From contig NC_092671.1 in the NCBI RefSeq assembly GCF_964355755.1, forward strand, positions 38,207,304 to 38,271,303: a DNA stretch of 64,000 bases, given 5' to 3'. This DNA is from Antedon mediterranea. Taxonomy: Eukaryota; Echinodermata; Crinoidea; Comatulida; Antedonidae. A program made the translations under genes and the position numbers. Under the pieces are notes generated by a model. It saw only the letters and a list, made by a program, of their open reading frames with translations, made no database searches and was not told the origin of the DNA. Below are positions 27,101 through 42,100 of this stretch, piece by piece; positions within the stretch are counted from its first letter, which is position 1, and the number at the start of each line of letters is the position of its first letter.

Positions 27101-30100
27101 CTGTAACAAAACAACATAACATTTACTAATATGTTATCATGATGATGAAATTTTGCTATTTACATATAACCCACAGTTACAGTTTGTTTAATACATGGTC
27201 CTACCATAGAGATATTATACTGAACATCTCTATAGTCCCACTGACATTCATATAAACTTAAGTACTCATGTCACCCAGTGCTGACTTTAGGGAAATATGC
27301 TTTACATACAACTGGCTTTTTAGAATTATGGCAGATTATGCTAGATTTCCAATTTTTAGAATGAATGATAGATACTAAATGGGTCAAAATTAAGCTAGAT
27401 AGCACAATTATAATATCGCACACACCGCACACACAGGTAGTAGTATTACTTAGGTTAAGTGTTTTGGAGAAGTTTACTAAAGTATCACCTAATAAGGTGC
27501 AGCTTAATTACCAGTACAATATAAATATTTTAATAAGTAATGTAGCTCTTATTCTCAATGTTATATAAATCAAAAATTATAATTAAATTGAAAGTGTATA
27601 GCATGGTATAACATAGATCTTGATTACACCAGCAGTGAAGTCAACTGATACTAAGTATTTTTTTAATTTTAATTTTTTTAACCATATTTAATGAGGGTGA
27701 TCCATCCAGCTATTGCTGATCATTAGGGACCCTCAGAGGTTCACAAGACAAACATATACACAAGATGCTCTACATAAACAAAGTCTTAGTCTTTGGGAGT
27801 GGAGAATTTGTTCCTTAGAAAAAATCCTGACATGTGACGGGACTTCAACCCAGGACCCTTGGAATGGTAGCCAAGCATCATAACCACCAAGCCACAACTC
27901 CACTCCGTCCAGCAATGACGGCTACAAAGAACTATAACATTAACCATACAACCACCTTCCATCTTGATCGTTTCATTTGGTTTGAATGATCTCATTGGAA
28001 ACCTGACGTAGATCCTCTTTAATAACTTGTGACAGTGGTTGGAGGCACACACTTAATTGGTAACAGTGGCATAGGCTGCTTTTGTGCTTTCCTGGCAGCT
28101 AATGACTATGATTTTATATTTTCTCCTTGCGTCGTTTTGTTTAATTTGTTGATTGGTATTATATTTTGTTTTTTTTTCTTTTGTCTGAATAAATAAAAAA
28201 TAATTATAATAATAATATTTAATAATAATAATAATACGTACCTTTATTATTAGATTGATACACACCATGCCGGACGTTGACATGATTTTTGCACTATTTT
28301 GAAGTAGTAGAAATAATGTTGGTAAAACTGACTCAGCAGCATGTTCAAATGACCGGCCTAATTTGGAAGATAAATACCTGCAAAAAATCATTAAAAATTA
28401 CATTATAGAAATAAAAATTGTGATATATAATTAACTATATTGCTTTAAAGATGTATTGTCCCTAAAAACATGAAAAAGGAAGATTAATAAAATAGGCCAT
28501 ATTCCAGTTTTAATAAAGTTATTCACTTCTGTCAAAAAAAAAAAATTATTTCACTTATAAAAAGACAAAAGAAGCTTTAAATTAAATTTTTTTCAGGCAA
28601 ATCATTTTTTTCGATCCAGGTTTTTGTCAAAGTGAATAACTATTATTTGACATTAAAATGGCATATTCAACAAAAATGTTTTAAGAATTATTTTTTTAGG
28701 GGAACAATATATCTTTAAACCAAACATCGATTTAATGCTCACTTCTCTTACAACTTGTTAAAATATATTAATGTTTAAAAAAGTCTTTCGCTGTAATGTT
28801 AATACAGGCCTCAATTATAACCTGCTAAATACATTAATGTTTAAAATTCTTACGCTAATGTAATGCAGGCCTCTCGTACGACCTGTGACCTAAGATCTTT
28901 GGCGGACATAACTAATGAGTCTTCCATAAAGCGCAGACTCTGTGTAAAACAGTCATAATCTTTTGCTCCAGCTATCACAAGACTACGAATCTTCTTGAGC
29001 TGTAGAAAATAAAAATCATATTAATTATTAAAATAATACAATTTAATCAATTAATGTTTTTTACTTTAAAGTATTATTAACAAATATCACATTAATGAGG
29101 AAGATAATGAAAATATATTGATGATAATTGTGATGACATGATAAACATTGATAAAAATGTTGATCTAATGAAAATGTTGATAATGAAAATGCTGATAATG
29201 AAAATGCTGATAATGAAAATATTGATAATGAAAATGCTGATAATGAAAATGTTGTAAAATGTATGATTATATTTATGATGAAAAGTTGGTAGTGGTGATG
29301 TTGATACTAATGGTGTCGAGATGACCGAAATAATGATAGACTTACAGCACTACACCGCTGCTCCCAATCATTTTTATCATTATTCAGAATACTAGTAATG
29401 CTATTAAATTCTTCTTCTAATGATTTTGAACTAAAAATCTGAAATAAAACAAAAAAAATTAAAACATAAATAATAATCACATTATATTTGTGCAACTGCA
29501 ACTGATTATTTGATTTTAACATGAATCCCCTGTGGTCAAGTGGTCAACTGAACTCAACATAAGAGGTAAAACATCCTTTATTTCAATATGCTATTAAACA
29601 TTTTTTTTAATGATAAAGTGAAATCTCTATTTAGGGGCCATCCAATCACACTTTCCCTATTAAGAAGACACCATATTAAGGGGATATTTTGTCATTGTGC
29701 CCCTAAAGCGTGGTTCTAACTAGCGACACGTCGTAACGACAAATTGACGCAAAGTGATGTATTGCGTAATCTCAAATGGGAACCGACGATGCAACAATGC
29801 TGCATTGCAGGTTTGATTTAACGCAGGCGGGGGAAAACACAATTAATGGAAGGACTTTTTCTTACTTTGCGTAGGTTGCGTTACTAGTGGGAACCAAGCT
29901 TTAGTAGGGATTATACTGTATGTGACTAGGAGTACAGAAATAATATTAAGAGTCACTAGAAGCTACAGAGAGTGTTAACTATGTTAACTATAAGATAGAA
30001 GAACTTAAACTAGAGTATATCGACCTAAGAGATGATGATGATCTATCACATTTTGGTATTATATCAAGGATCTAGTACAACATAGACTAAACAAGAATTA

Positions 30101-33100
30101 ATGAACCTAAACAATTTGTCATACATCTTTAGTTCATCGTGACCTTTATACTCATTACCTTTATACTTTTAAATATAGAGTTGCTATTGCTACTTTAACC
30201 TATTGTAGACCCCTATTAAAGGGACATCATCAGGACCAAAAAAAGTGTTAGTGTTGGCCTTACAGTAACTTTTTAAGGGTGCATCCTCCGGGCCCAAAAA
30301 AAGTGGTATCCCTTGAATAAGGGTTGTCTGTAGTGTTAATAAATAATGTGCCTCATTTATTTCACAGGAAAGTGTCCACTTTATAGGGGTGTCCATAAGA
30401 AGCGGTTCTACTGCATTTTATATGTTCTGTCCAAGGTTAAAGATTCCATGTACTTTTGTTTGGTCTTGGAAACAAATTAATTTTATTTCATTTTTATTTT
30501 AACAACTTACTGATACTATAGGCACTTCTTCGTAAGCTTCTACAAATCTATCTTCATTTAAAGCTCCTACAAGAAATTACAAAAATGCTGCATTTTATAT
30601 ATTTGTGACAACAGAACATTAAAATAAATATTACAAAACAGAAGCTAAACTACATTAGTAATATTGATGACACATAAAAAAAGTATTTGTTTTTGTAAGA
30701 TTTATCCAATTACGGCAAATCTATAATTGGTGATTTCCGTGTTAGGAATTTCATTCAAAGTTTAATTGGTAGAGAAGGTCCAATGTCAGTTGAAGTATTT
30801 AACTACCTCTATCTATTTTAAGATTTCCTGTACCAATGTGTCTTATCGGTTGTGGAATTTTAATTATACCAACTAAATCGCTGTTAGCATTATTGTATCT
30901 GAAATAACATTTACATCATTTTTGATTTTATATTGTAATCATTACTTGACCGAGTTAAGTCTCATGTTTGAATATAATCCCACCCCCTAATTTAGGCTAA
31001 ATTTAGACACAAGACTTTGGTAAATGCAATTTAAGAATAATCCCACCCCTTAATTTTCACCAAATTTCAATCCAAGCCCCTGGGACTATGCTTGGTCATT
31101 TACCGCAATCATTAAACAATCAATATGTCATGAAAAGTGTCACCAACCTGCCGAGCCTGGACGACTTCCTAATTTCTTGCCAGCCGATGACGAGCTTCTT
31201 TTTACTGTGGTGGCTTTGTGGGAAGCCTGTAAAAAAGTAAACAAAAAATAACAAAAAATCAACAGTGATAAAACAAAATTGCTATATAATTAGAAAAAAA
31301 ATTTTAAAAATCAAAACTATGGGAATGAATATGAAATAGGACAACTGAAAACTTAAAAGAATATTTTGAAAAAACAAAATGTAAACAAAAAATGAAATAA
31401 GGATATATAATGAAAAGGAATATGAAATAAAATAACTAATTGAATTTTTTTTATTTTAAAAATTAAGTATTATTTGTTCTTTAATTATTATTAAATGTAA
31501 AAAAAAAACAATCTTAATTACTCTTTTAAAAAAAAACAATTGTATTTATTCATATGATTCATATGGTTATTTATTAATATGGTTCATATACAATTCTGAT
31601 ATAGTTGCAACTGAAAAATACATGAATCTTGTATCAAAGGTTGGTGATTCCATTATCTATGAGGGGTGTTCTTGTTCAGTATACTTTAGTCTATTTAATA
31701 TGTAATTAAACATGTTATTAAGTCTAATCTAGATTGTGTACAGTTAGTGTTCTTTCTGTAATTAAAGGTGTTTAAGTGAAATGCAGATTTTAAAACTTAG
31801 ATTTATCTGGAGTGTTTGGGAAAAAGAAAAAAGAAATTGATATCTTTAAATAAAATGTAAAAAAATAACAAAAAGTAAAAGAACAACATAATTAGAAATG
31901 TGTTGATAGATTTGGTAAAAAATCTAAATAATAAATAATATTAGTAATAAATATAAACTAAAAATATAGAGAATGGAAGGTTTTCAATAAAATTTAGTTC
32001 GAAAAAAGAAGAATAAAAATAAATTGAATGACCCTCAACCTGGCAACCAAATTTATGGTTGTTAATCCGCAAACAAGATTCTCACCTCACGGAATCGTTT
32101 CAAAATCTCTGCACGCGATGATGGCAAGGGAGGCTTGTGTGGCGTTGGCTCAAGCTCAATCTGTGCCGTCAGCCGCCAAATGTTGCGCAAAATAAATATT
32201 TCAAATTGGAAATTGATAAATCAACAAACACATCGTCCCATTTCAGTGTTAGTTTTGTAGTTTTTATGATAAAAGGATGTACAGAAAATGTATTTGTAAA
32301 GCCTTGTCTACACTATAAAAACTTTATGTAACAAAAAAATGTGCTCATATATGAACATGATGTCATATCACTACCATGTTTGGGTATAGTACTACCATGT
32401 ATGGGCATATAACACTTGTTTTGTCAAACTAGCTTGATAGTGTAAACCGAGGTTTAGAAAATGTATGTGTTAGATTATAACATTGAGTAAAATGGTCATT
32501 CTCCCAGGTTATAATATTATCAATAATAAATGAAATGTTCACTTCACAGCATTCAATACATTATAATAAATAATCATATGATTACAACAAAAAAGACATG
32601 TATATGCATCTAATTTGCATAATTAATTAGTATTCCATTGAACATCATTTAAGCTTATGAGTGCATTGTTATAGTTAGTATGATCTCACCTCATTAAAAG
32701 CGGCTACTGCCGAGGTTTTTTGTAGCATTGGTGTCACCCTAGAATTCCAAGGCTTTCGCTATAAACGTACAGAAACGAGCGTGCACACAAATGTTAGATA
32801 TGTTTACTATTTTACACACAAGTGCAGCAAATTTGGTGACAATCATAATATATTAATCTTTCTTTAAAATGTATTATAAATATATTGGAATAGTGTTACA
32901 ATAGAATTCTTTTTTTTAGGAGTAATTGGGTTGTCCTAAATTCATCATCAAATGTTTTTCTTTTTTTTTTCTCTCATGTATTTCATTTTACTGTTTTTAT
33001 GTATGATACTTATGATGTATGAATTCGAAATACAAACAAACAAACATTGTTGTAGTAGTGCAAAAATTATGATACAAATTTTAATTATAATGTATTGCAT

Positions 33101-36100
33101 TATAGCATGTCAAATTTTAAATAGTTTCTGAATGTAGGTAACCAGATGTCAACACAAGCAGAATAATTCTAAATCTTTCCCGGTAATCCGATTATCATCA
33201 GTAGTCGCTGAGTATTTATGTCCGTAGACAGTACATTATTTATGTATAACAATTTTATGCTGTTCAATAGTGTTGCAGCAGTAATATTTAAGTGGCTAGC
33301 CTCATAAAACCAGACACAATGTTGTGCCTAGCCTTATAAAACCAGACACAATGTTGTGCCTAGCCTTATTATGACCAGACACAATAATACTAGCAATTGT
33401 CTGCTGTTCAATAGTGTTCCAGGAGTAATACTGTATTTAAGTTGCTAGCCTCATAAAACCAGACACAATATTGTGCCTAGCCTCATAAAACCAGACACAG
33501 TTTTGTGCCTAGTTTTATTATGACCAGTCACAATAATATAACTGTCATACTACTAGCAACTAGTAAAACACACTGTTGACATTTATTGAAAGTGTAACAA
33601 CACATAAGCATTCACCGAATAACAGAACCTTTTTTGTATAAGTAATTTGGATGGATTAATAGATTAAATTGTCACCACAGAGCAGCTAAAATGAGAAGCA
33701 AAATGATATTTTAAACACAATAATACAATATTAATCATGCAACTACTATGCCTACAACAAACCACAATGAATTTTATACTTTATAAAGCAGCCACACATT
33801 GATTACTATTAAAACTAAGCACCTTACATGTAGTATTAGTAACACCTTTTAGTAGTACATAATAAATCTCAATAGGTGATCGCGCTACTTAAATGTTAAA
33901 TCTATTTTTAAAACAAATTTTGGTACATTTTCATTTAAAAATTAAAATTACTCATTAAAATAATAATTAATTAGAATTAAGTGCTAAAAACTAATTTTGA
34001 ATGATGAATTTTTATAAGCAAATTTTCTATGATTTTGGCCACTTTATATAAAACATATTCGCATTTAACAATCTATTTTCATAAAATATTTTAAAAATCA
34101 ATGGATTTTGGTCTAGTTTCACATTTTGTGCAATAATATAATAAGAGAAAGCAGAAAATAAAATCACATCACTAGATCAATATACCAGCAAGAAAATTTA
34201 AATTTGGTTTTGTATAAAAAAAAAACCAAATTCAGTGACCACCAGCATTAGTGTTAGTTTAGTGCTACTGCTAAAGCTCATTATAATACTAAACGCAATA
34301 TTATCCATGAAGATATGAATGCATTGCATGTTAGCAACAGCAAATTTTACAAAGTGGTGGGGTTTTATTAGGTGGCAAGGGGGGCAGACTCATGGTTAGA
34401 GTGGGTGCAATTCTAACACTACGTCTGCCCCCATATGATTATAAAGAGATATTTTACTTACTGCAGGTTTGTTGTCAGTTTCATCACCGCCACCTCCTCC
34501 TGCTTTGGGTGCTAAAAAATACAAGAAAACAAAAAATGTAAATATTAATGTCAAAACCTTATTTGAACTATGAAAAATATATGAAAAAATACGATTTTAT
34601 ACAGGTACAAAAAAGAAAAAACATTATTTATATTTATTTATCAAATTTTACAAAAGCTATAAATGTTAATGTCAAAACCTTATTTGAACTATAAAAAATA
34701 GGATTTTAAACAGGTATAAAAAAAATAAAACAATATTTATTTATAAAATTTGTCAAAAACTGTAAATGTTAATGTCAAAACCTTATTTGAACTATGAAAA
34801 ATATGTGATAAAATATGATTTTAAATAGTTATAAAAAAAAATAAAACAATATTTATTTATAAAATTTGTCAAAAACTGTACATGTTAACTTAAAACCTTA
34901 CTTTATTTGAACTACGAAAAATATATGACAAAATATGATTTTATACAGGTATTAAAATAAAAGATTTAAACAAATATTTATTTATAAAATTTGACAAAAC
35001 TAACAACATCAGCTGGTAACATTTGAAATCAATCTGCTGTGGCCTACATTTATCACTTGTAGATATGATAATACAAAATAAACCATAAATTAATACAACA
35101 ATATCATAACACATATCAATATCACTCTTTTATTAATAATTTGCATCCATGTCATATAAATGACAGACACTACAATTGATTTCTGTCCAAGGTTTGTGAT
35201 ATCATCTAATTGACAATGGCGGCTAAACGAGAAACAGTATCCTTTACCAACAGTTACACTTGCCAACCTAGTTTTTATAGCCTAATACCTTACACGTACT
35301 GTACTAGTCTGGCTATATGCTTTGTACCATAGATAATGGTAGACAGTAACGAAATTGGCCTAGATGTTAAGAACTTTAATTATTTTGTCGTTTTGTTTTA
35401 AATTAATTGATGCAGAAAATAAAATATAGGGCAACGGTTTCCACCCAAGAGTACAGCCACTATTGATCGTCCTTACGTCATAATATCTCTCATCTCATCT
35501 TTATTCTATGCCCTAATTCAGATCTACCAGTAAGAACTACAAACATTTTATGCTTTATTTAACTGCATCGGTCTTAAATTTTACTAAATATATTCTACTA
35601 TAGTCAACAACCAGACTCTGAATAATGTAAATTCACTCTAAGACAAGAAATGACGTTTTACGTTTTTAAAGTTAAATGTACCGTATGCATTATTTTTACA
35701 AAATGTCAACAATTGCAGGTCTATAAGTTTGAAATGCTTTGATATTGAAATTTTAAGAAATTAATGGTAGGCTGGGAAGTGAGATACCGATTTTTAAATT
35801 CTTTTTATTTCTTTATTTATTTATTACCATCACATTTGCCTAGACAGAAGAAGAGATTACCTTCCTAAATGTACTTAACCTAACCCTCATCTATCTCAAC
35901 TATAAAAAAAAACATGCTATTGATAGACTTCGAACCCAGGGTTCCAGTGTCATAGAGTAAACCCTTTACCACTCGACCAAACATTTTGGTTGGGATAGTC
36001 ACGTCAATTGACTATGATGGCATGGTTGTTCAGTCTAGTGTGACCGTGTATTCAAATGAGGCAAATGTGGAAGAATAGCTTACCATCAAGTTCAAGCAAA

Positions 36101-39100
36101 GGAATTGATCATTAAGGGCCCTCGATAACAAAAACAAACATATAAAATATTCAGAACAAGTTACAATATAGCGAAAGCTATTTTTATGCTCCAATTTGCT
36201 ATTGTTGAAAAAAGAAAGAATGAATATAAAACTGTCTTCCACCAAACATAAGCTTATGTTATATACTATAGTATGTGTCAATCTTGTATGTAAAATTCAT
36301 GTTTATCACAACACACATCTATATACACATGTAATATGACAGAATAAATAAAGCCCTTTACACAAATCAATATTGCATCAACTGATAGATTTTTGTGCTG
36401 GCTCATTATTAAATTTTCAATAATCTCATGAGACTTGGTATAAAGGTAAATTTGGAATTATGATAGTGCCATTGCCCATTGAACAGGTACAATATAATGA
36501 CTACCAGCCAAAACATATTATTATCTGATTATTAACATTCAAACCTAATTTCTTCTGTTCTACTTTCGCTTTAGAAAGTTTTTTTTTTTATCTTACCAAC
36601 GTCAAATCAAAAGGAAAAAACAAATTAATAAAATTCACCTAACATACTCCCTATGCAAATGAAGCAGGTGTTGAAAATTACCATAATCTTAACAGAACTG
36701 TCAAATTTGTTTAAATAGTGTTATCAATATTCATAATATGAAAATCAGCAACTTTTTAAAGCTTAAGCTCTGTCTACACTATCAAACTAGTTTGACAAAA
36801 AAGTGTGATGTGCCCAAATATGGTAGAGATATACTTAAATATGGTACAGTACTAATATGACATCATCATGTCCATATATGGGCACATCAAATTTTTTTTT
36901 GTTAGTTGGATAGTGTTGTTGTTAATTGAATAAGGTTAATGAATGAAGGAGTATTGAGTATAGAGAATAAATATCTAAATTCATTAATTAAAATATAATT
37001 ATTCTAATCAAGTTCAGACAGGTAAAATCTGACTGAACAAGTTAATTTATTCATAGATATTAACAATTATGAACAAGAATACAATATACTTCAGAATGTT
37101 TTGTCTAATTTCTACTTCACTATCTAACGTCAAAAGGTTTCAATCATTCAACTAGACAGCTATATTAAATCTTCACCTGTTCTCCTAGTGTACAATTGTA
37201 AGTGGCTTACTTACAATAATACCTTGGGCCATTTTCAAACATAAAGTTACATTTATGTCTGCGATTAATCTAAAGCTCTATCAAACTAGTTTGACAAAAA
37301 AAAAAGTGATGTGCCCAAAATATGGTAGTGATATTCTTAAATATGGTAGTGATATGACATCATTGTGTCCATATATGGGTACGGCACATTTTTTTCTCAC
37401 ATAAAGTTTGATAGTGTAGACAGAGCTTTAGGATGATGAAACAATGTGTTAATGTTATTTTATAATTTTATAGAATTCAAACATTTTTAAAAAGCAAAAA
37501 TAATCGTGATCGTGTGCTTATTGGTACAAAACAATCATGCTCGAGTGTAATCCAACCCCCTAATTTAGGCTAAAATGAGACACAAGAATTTGGTTAAAAT
37601 CAACGACAAACAGTACTTCCAAAATTTCGAAATATGAATAACCTTTGACCCATAAACTAATGTGAATACAGTACAATCTAATATAGTTACAGGCAAAATC
37701 AAATAGTGATTGATTAAAGTGGCAATGGTGTATAGATCCTCAAAATAACTACACATCAAACTTAGCCTAAGGTAAATACTTGTAAATTATCCTACCTTCA
37801 TTCTCAGGCCCCTCGATTATAACCTCCATGGAAAAGTTCATACTAAACCTACAACATTGGACAGTAGTAGCATGCTATCAGACTACATGATGACTGCGTT
37901 GCCGCCGGCCTAGCATACTGCTCGGTACAACCAGTATTCACTACTCATCCTCACTATCTATCTCATTCTGATATTCACTCTGTTTAAGCCAGTGCATTAA
38001 TATTGATTAACTACCTACCTGTGCTGCAGCCTACCGGTTTGCGCATCTTAATAATAAATTTTCCGAATCAGACTGCGTCAAATCGAGTTATGTACTGTCG
38101 TTCCGGCCAACTTTAATTAAAGCTTGAAAAATAATATCTATGTCTGATGATGTAGTAGTAGCTAACTGAGGTATTTAGATTTTTTAAATTTGTTTTTAGT
38201 TTTGGTAACATATTTCAAGTGGAATATCTGATGATGACTGAAGCATGATTCAATGACAATCAGACCAATTAAAATTGGTATCAGCTGCGACATAAGTTCC
38301 ATTACTATCACAAATATAAAAAGATTAATTACCAGAAATAATAAGCTAAAAAGAAGATAGTATAGTCTCTCATAAGTCTAAAAAACTAACTTATTTTAAT
38401 ATTTCTTACTTAGATTAATATAATTTGTTTAAATGTGTTTATTTACTTGTTTTACTCAATCCTAATTTTCATTACCACTTAGAAAATATATAAATGTAAT
38501 TAGTAAAGCAATTGATTATATTCTTAAAGCTCTGTCTACACTATCAAACTTTATGTGACAAAAAAATGTGCTGATATGGATATGATTATGTCATATCACT
38601 ACCATATTTGGGCATATTACAACCATATTTGGGCACATAACTTTTTTTGTCACACTAGTTTTTTATGTAGATAGAAAAAACATGATGATATAAGGATAGG
38701 CTTTAAGTCAATATCATAATAACTTAAGTTTATGCTTAATTAAGTCAGTTATGACAAATTTCTCTCCTTTATTTAATGTTGCAACAAAAGACGCTATTAT
38801 TTTGATACTCATAAAAATCAATCAAATCTTAATGCTAAAAATTGATTATAATTATATTTATAATTCATATAAATTCAACATGTCAATAATTAATAAGCTG
38901 TCTGATGACAAATGGTTTGTCACTGAATAGTCGAAGGTTTACCATTTGCGGATGTAGGCAGAGGCTAAACAGGCTTTAGCACCCCCTAAAATTGATTAGC
39001 CATGTCTTTTTAAAATAAAATAATGACTATTTTTATTTTTCTGCAACCTGCCGGATCATTTTTATCACTTATGAAATACTGTATTTAGCAAGCCTCCCCC

Positions 39101-42100
39101 CTAATCTATAATGCTAGATCTGCCCCTTTATAATGTAGGGTGAAGGTAAGAATGGGTTCAAATGGAGGGAGGTGGAGGATGAAATTAGTAAGATTCAAGA
39201 CATTTTATTGCTCCACTTTAAAATGGAAATTCGTTTTGCTTAGTTATTAAGACAATAAAACAAAAAGAAAAATAAACTGTACACCAAATTGAAAAAGGCA
39301 ATGTTAAATACTATTATATTAGGCCTATGTTAAAATACTGTTAAAAAACTATTAAAAATGCAGATTGCAAAAACCCCATAAGCCATGTAAAATACAAATA
39401 CAAATTATGTAAAGAAAGGAGGAAAGAACAGATTAGGATCAATTAGAGTTATAAAGAATATAATATATTCTTTAAAAAGGGATAACATTTGAAAATTAGT
39501 TTTAAAAAACAGTTAAAATAAATGTTTTTTTTTTTTTTAAACATTATCAATTAGACATCTAGGGGTTCTATGGATTAAAACATTTTTAAAATCCTACCAT
39601 TTAAGGAATTATAAATAAAAATGTTTAAATTCCTGAATCAAATTAACATTGTGATAAAACATTGATGCATTATATTAAATTAATTATAAATATAGTGTAG
39701 CAATCAACGATAAACATATCCATATTTAGAGTGTTGTTAATCAACCTTGTGCCTCAGTACACAGCAGCTACTGAGCATAAAAATGGATTAAAATCAAATA
39801 TAAAACACTGATAAACTGATAATAACATTGGTATTAATGATGTTTTAATGTTATTAATCCCCGCGTGAAGGATTATATAAAGATTAGTTTAATACGCTGA
39901 CAAAAATCCTTTTCTATATCACTACAGCAACAGGTAAATCTATCATCATACTTTGGCTTGTCTTTATAATAATTATGAGTAAATTTATAAACACAAACAT
40001 CATCATTTTCTTGATGAAATAAAAGCAAAATAATACTAACACCACTTAATAAATAATTGGTACCAAAACTAGAAATACTAATAAATAATTGGTACCAAAA
40101 CTAGAAATACTAATAAATAATTGGTAATTGGTACAAAAACTAGAAACACTAATCGATAATTGGTACAAAAACTAGAAATACTAATCGATCAATAATTGGT
40201 AATTGGTACCAAAACTAGAAACACTGATAAATAATTGGTACAAAAACTAGAAATACTAATCGATCAATAATTGGTAATTGGTACCAAAACTAGAAACACT
40301 GATCAATAATTAGTACCAAAAACAGAAACATTAATCGATTAACAATTGGTAATTGGTACAAAAACTAGAAACACTGATCAATAATTGGTACCAAAAACAG
40401 AAACATTAATCGATTAACAATTGGTAATTGGTACAAAAACTGAAAACACTAATCAATATTGGTATTAATATTGTCCATATCTTCCACCATGTTTTTTTGT
40501 CTGATAAAGCATAAAAGCAACCCTACAGTAACTTTATCACTAAATAATTGCATGCATACTATCATGCTTTCATTTTAAGAACCTTTTTAGATGAACTGTA
40601 TTAAACAATAAAATATTACTAGTGCTAGATTCCAACACCCAATAAAAACAACACAATAACCATTATCCAAAAACAATGTGACTCATTAGTCTAACTCACG
40701 AAGTAATCAAAATACATATAAACGAGTCACAAGTTGACATCTTGGCTACATGCACACTATATAACAGGATACAACCCATAAGTCAGATCATTGCATTATA
40801 TTACTCATGGGAGTCAATTTGGAAGTTAATAATTTAAAAGTTATTAAGCCTGGCAAATAACCAACTTTTAAAAGGATGCCATTATGCATAGAAAATATTG
40901 GTGCATTTGAAAATAACACTGAAGGAGGTAGAGAGATTACACAAATTACACATAGTGATAAGGCAGTGTCATTGGATAGTAACAGTAGTTACCGTATTTA
41001 TTCAAGTAAACGCCTCCCACGAATAGAGACCCCCCCCCCACCACCACCCACACCAGTAGAACATCATCTTGAATAAATCACACCCCCCCCCCACACTTCC
41101 CCTCAAATAAATGCCCTCTATCAAAAGAAGATGGACTGTGGCGATTCAAGGTAAATAGGACAATTTATTTATTTCCTCAAATAAAACACATGCACAAATA
41201 CACAATATTGTATTACAACACATTTGTAGTAGAATTCATTGATTGACATGATCTAAAATTTACCAAGCATTTTGATACAATTATTAACTTTATCACTTAT
41301 TATTTTTTCATATCTTGGGGTATTTAATTGCTTACACATGTTACCATATTACACCCAAAAAAAATAAACCCATCCCCCAAATAAACACATCCCCCGAATA
41401 AACTCCTCCCACAAATAAATACCTCCCAAATAAACTCTTCTCTCAAATAAACGTCCACCTCAAATACCCCCACCCCTAAAAAACCGCTCTGAACAATACA
41501 CATCCTGGGGCGTTTATTCAAATAAATATGGTAATAACAGTACAGTAGTATCAATAAGCAGGCAAAAGCAGGGTAGTGATGACATTAAAAATATAATCAC
41601 ACAATACAATCAGGAGTAAAAATTTCTTGATAAAAATGAAAGTGTAAAAGTTCACAATATTTTTTTATTGGTTATCAGATCTAATCTTAAATATTAATAA
41701 AACCTGTTTGATGAAACAGAATGTTTCATTTCTGTATAAAGTTACTAAAAATGACAAAACATTGCTGCACGCTCTCACGTAAACAAGGTCTTTATTTTAA
41801 GCATACCCAAAATGTTTCAAATCGAGAAAGAAAAACATTGTTGGAAATGTAACAATTTGCATTATGATACTACGAGTGGAGAATAGTTATTCCATTGTAT
41901 ATTTAGCATAGTACGCAATGAACAAGCATCATAAAATAACGCTAATTAACGTTTACCATTTAAATAAATATTAATTACAATGGCAGGATTCTGAAATAGG
42001 CCCAGTGCCTAATGATAAGATGAAGGGCTATACTGAACTGAATCTTTTTGTACATTTCAACAACTTAGGGGCCCTGGGATTACTGGACCCCTGGTTCAGC

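Noticed and set aside
27033-28052. Minus-strand ORFs within 27733-28052
   Set aside because: They read through the S3 SINE.
40876-41076. Plus-strand ORF ending in a proline run
   Set aside because: The proline run comes from the C-rich interior of repeat M8.
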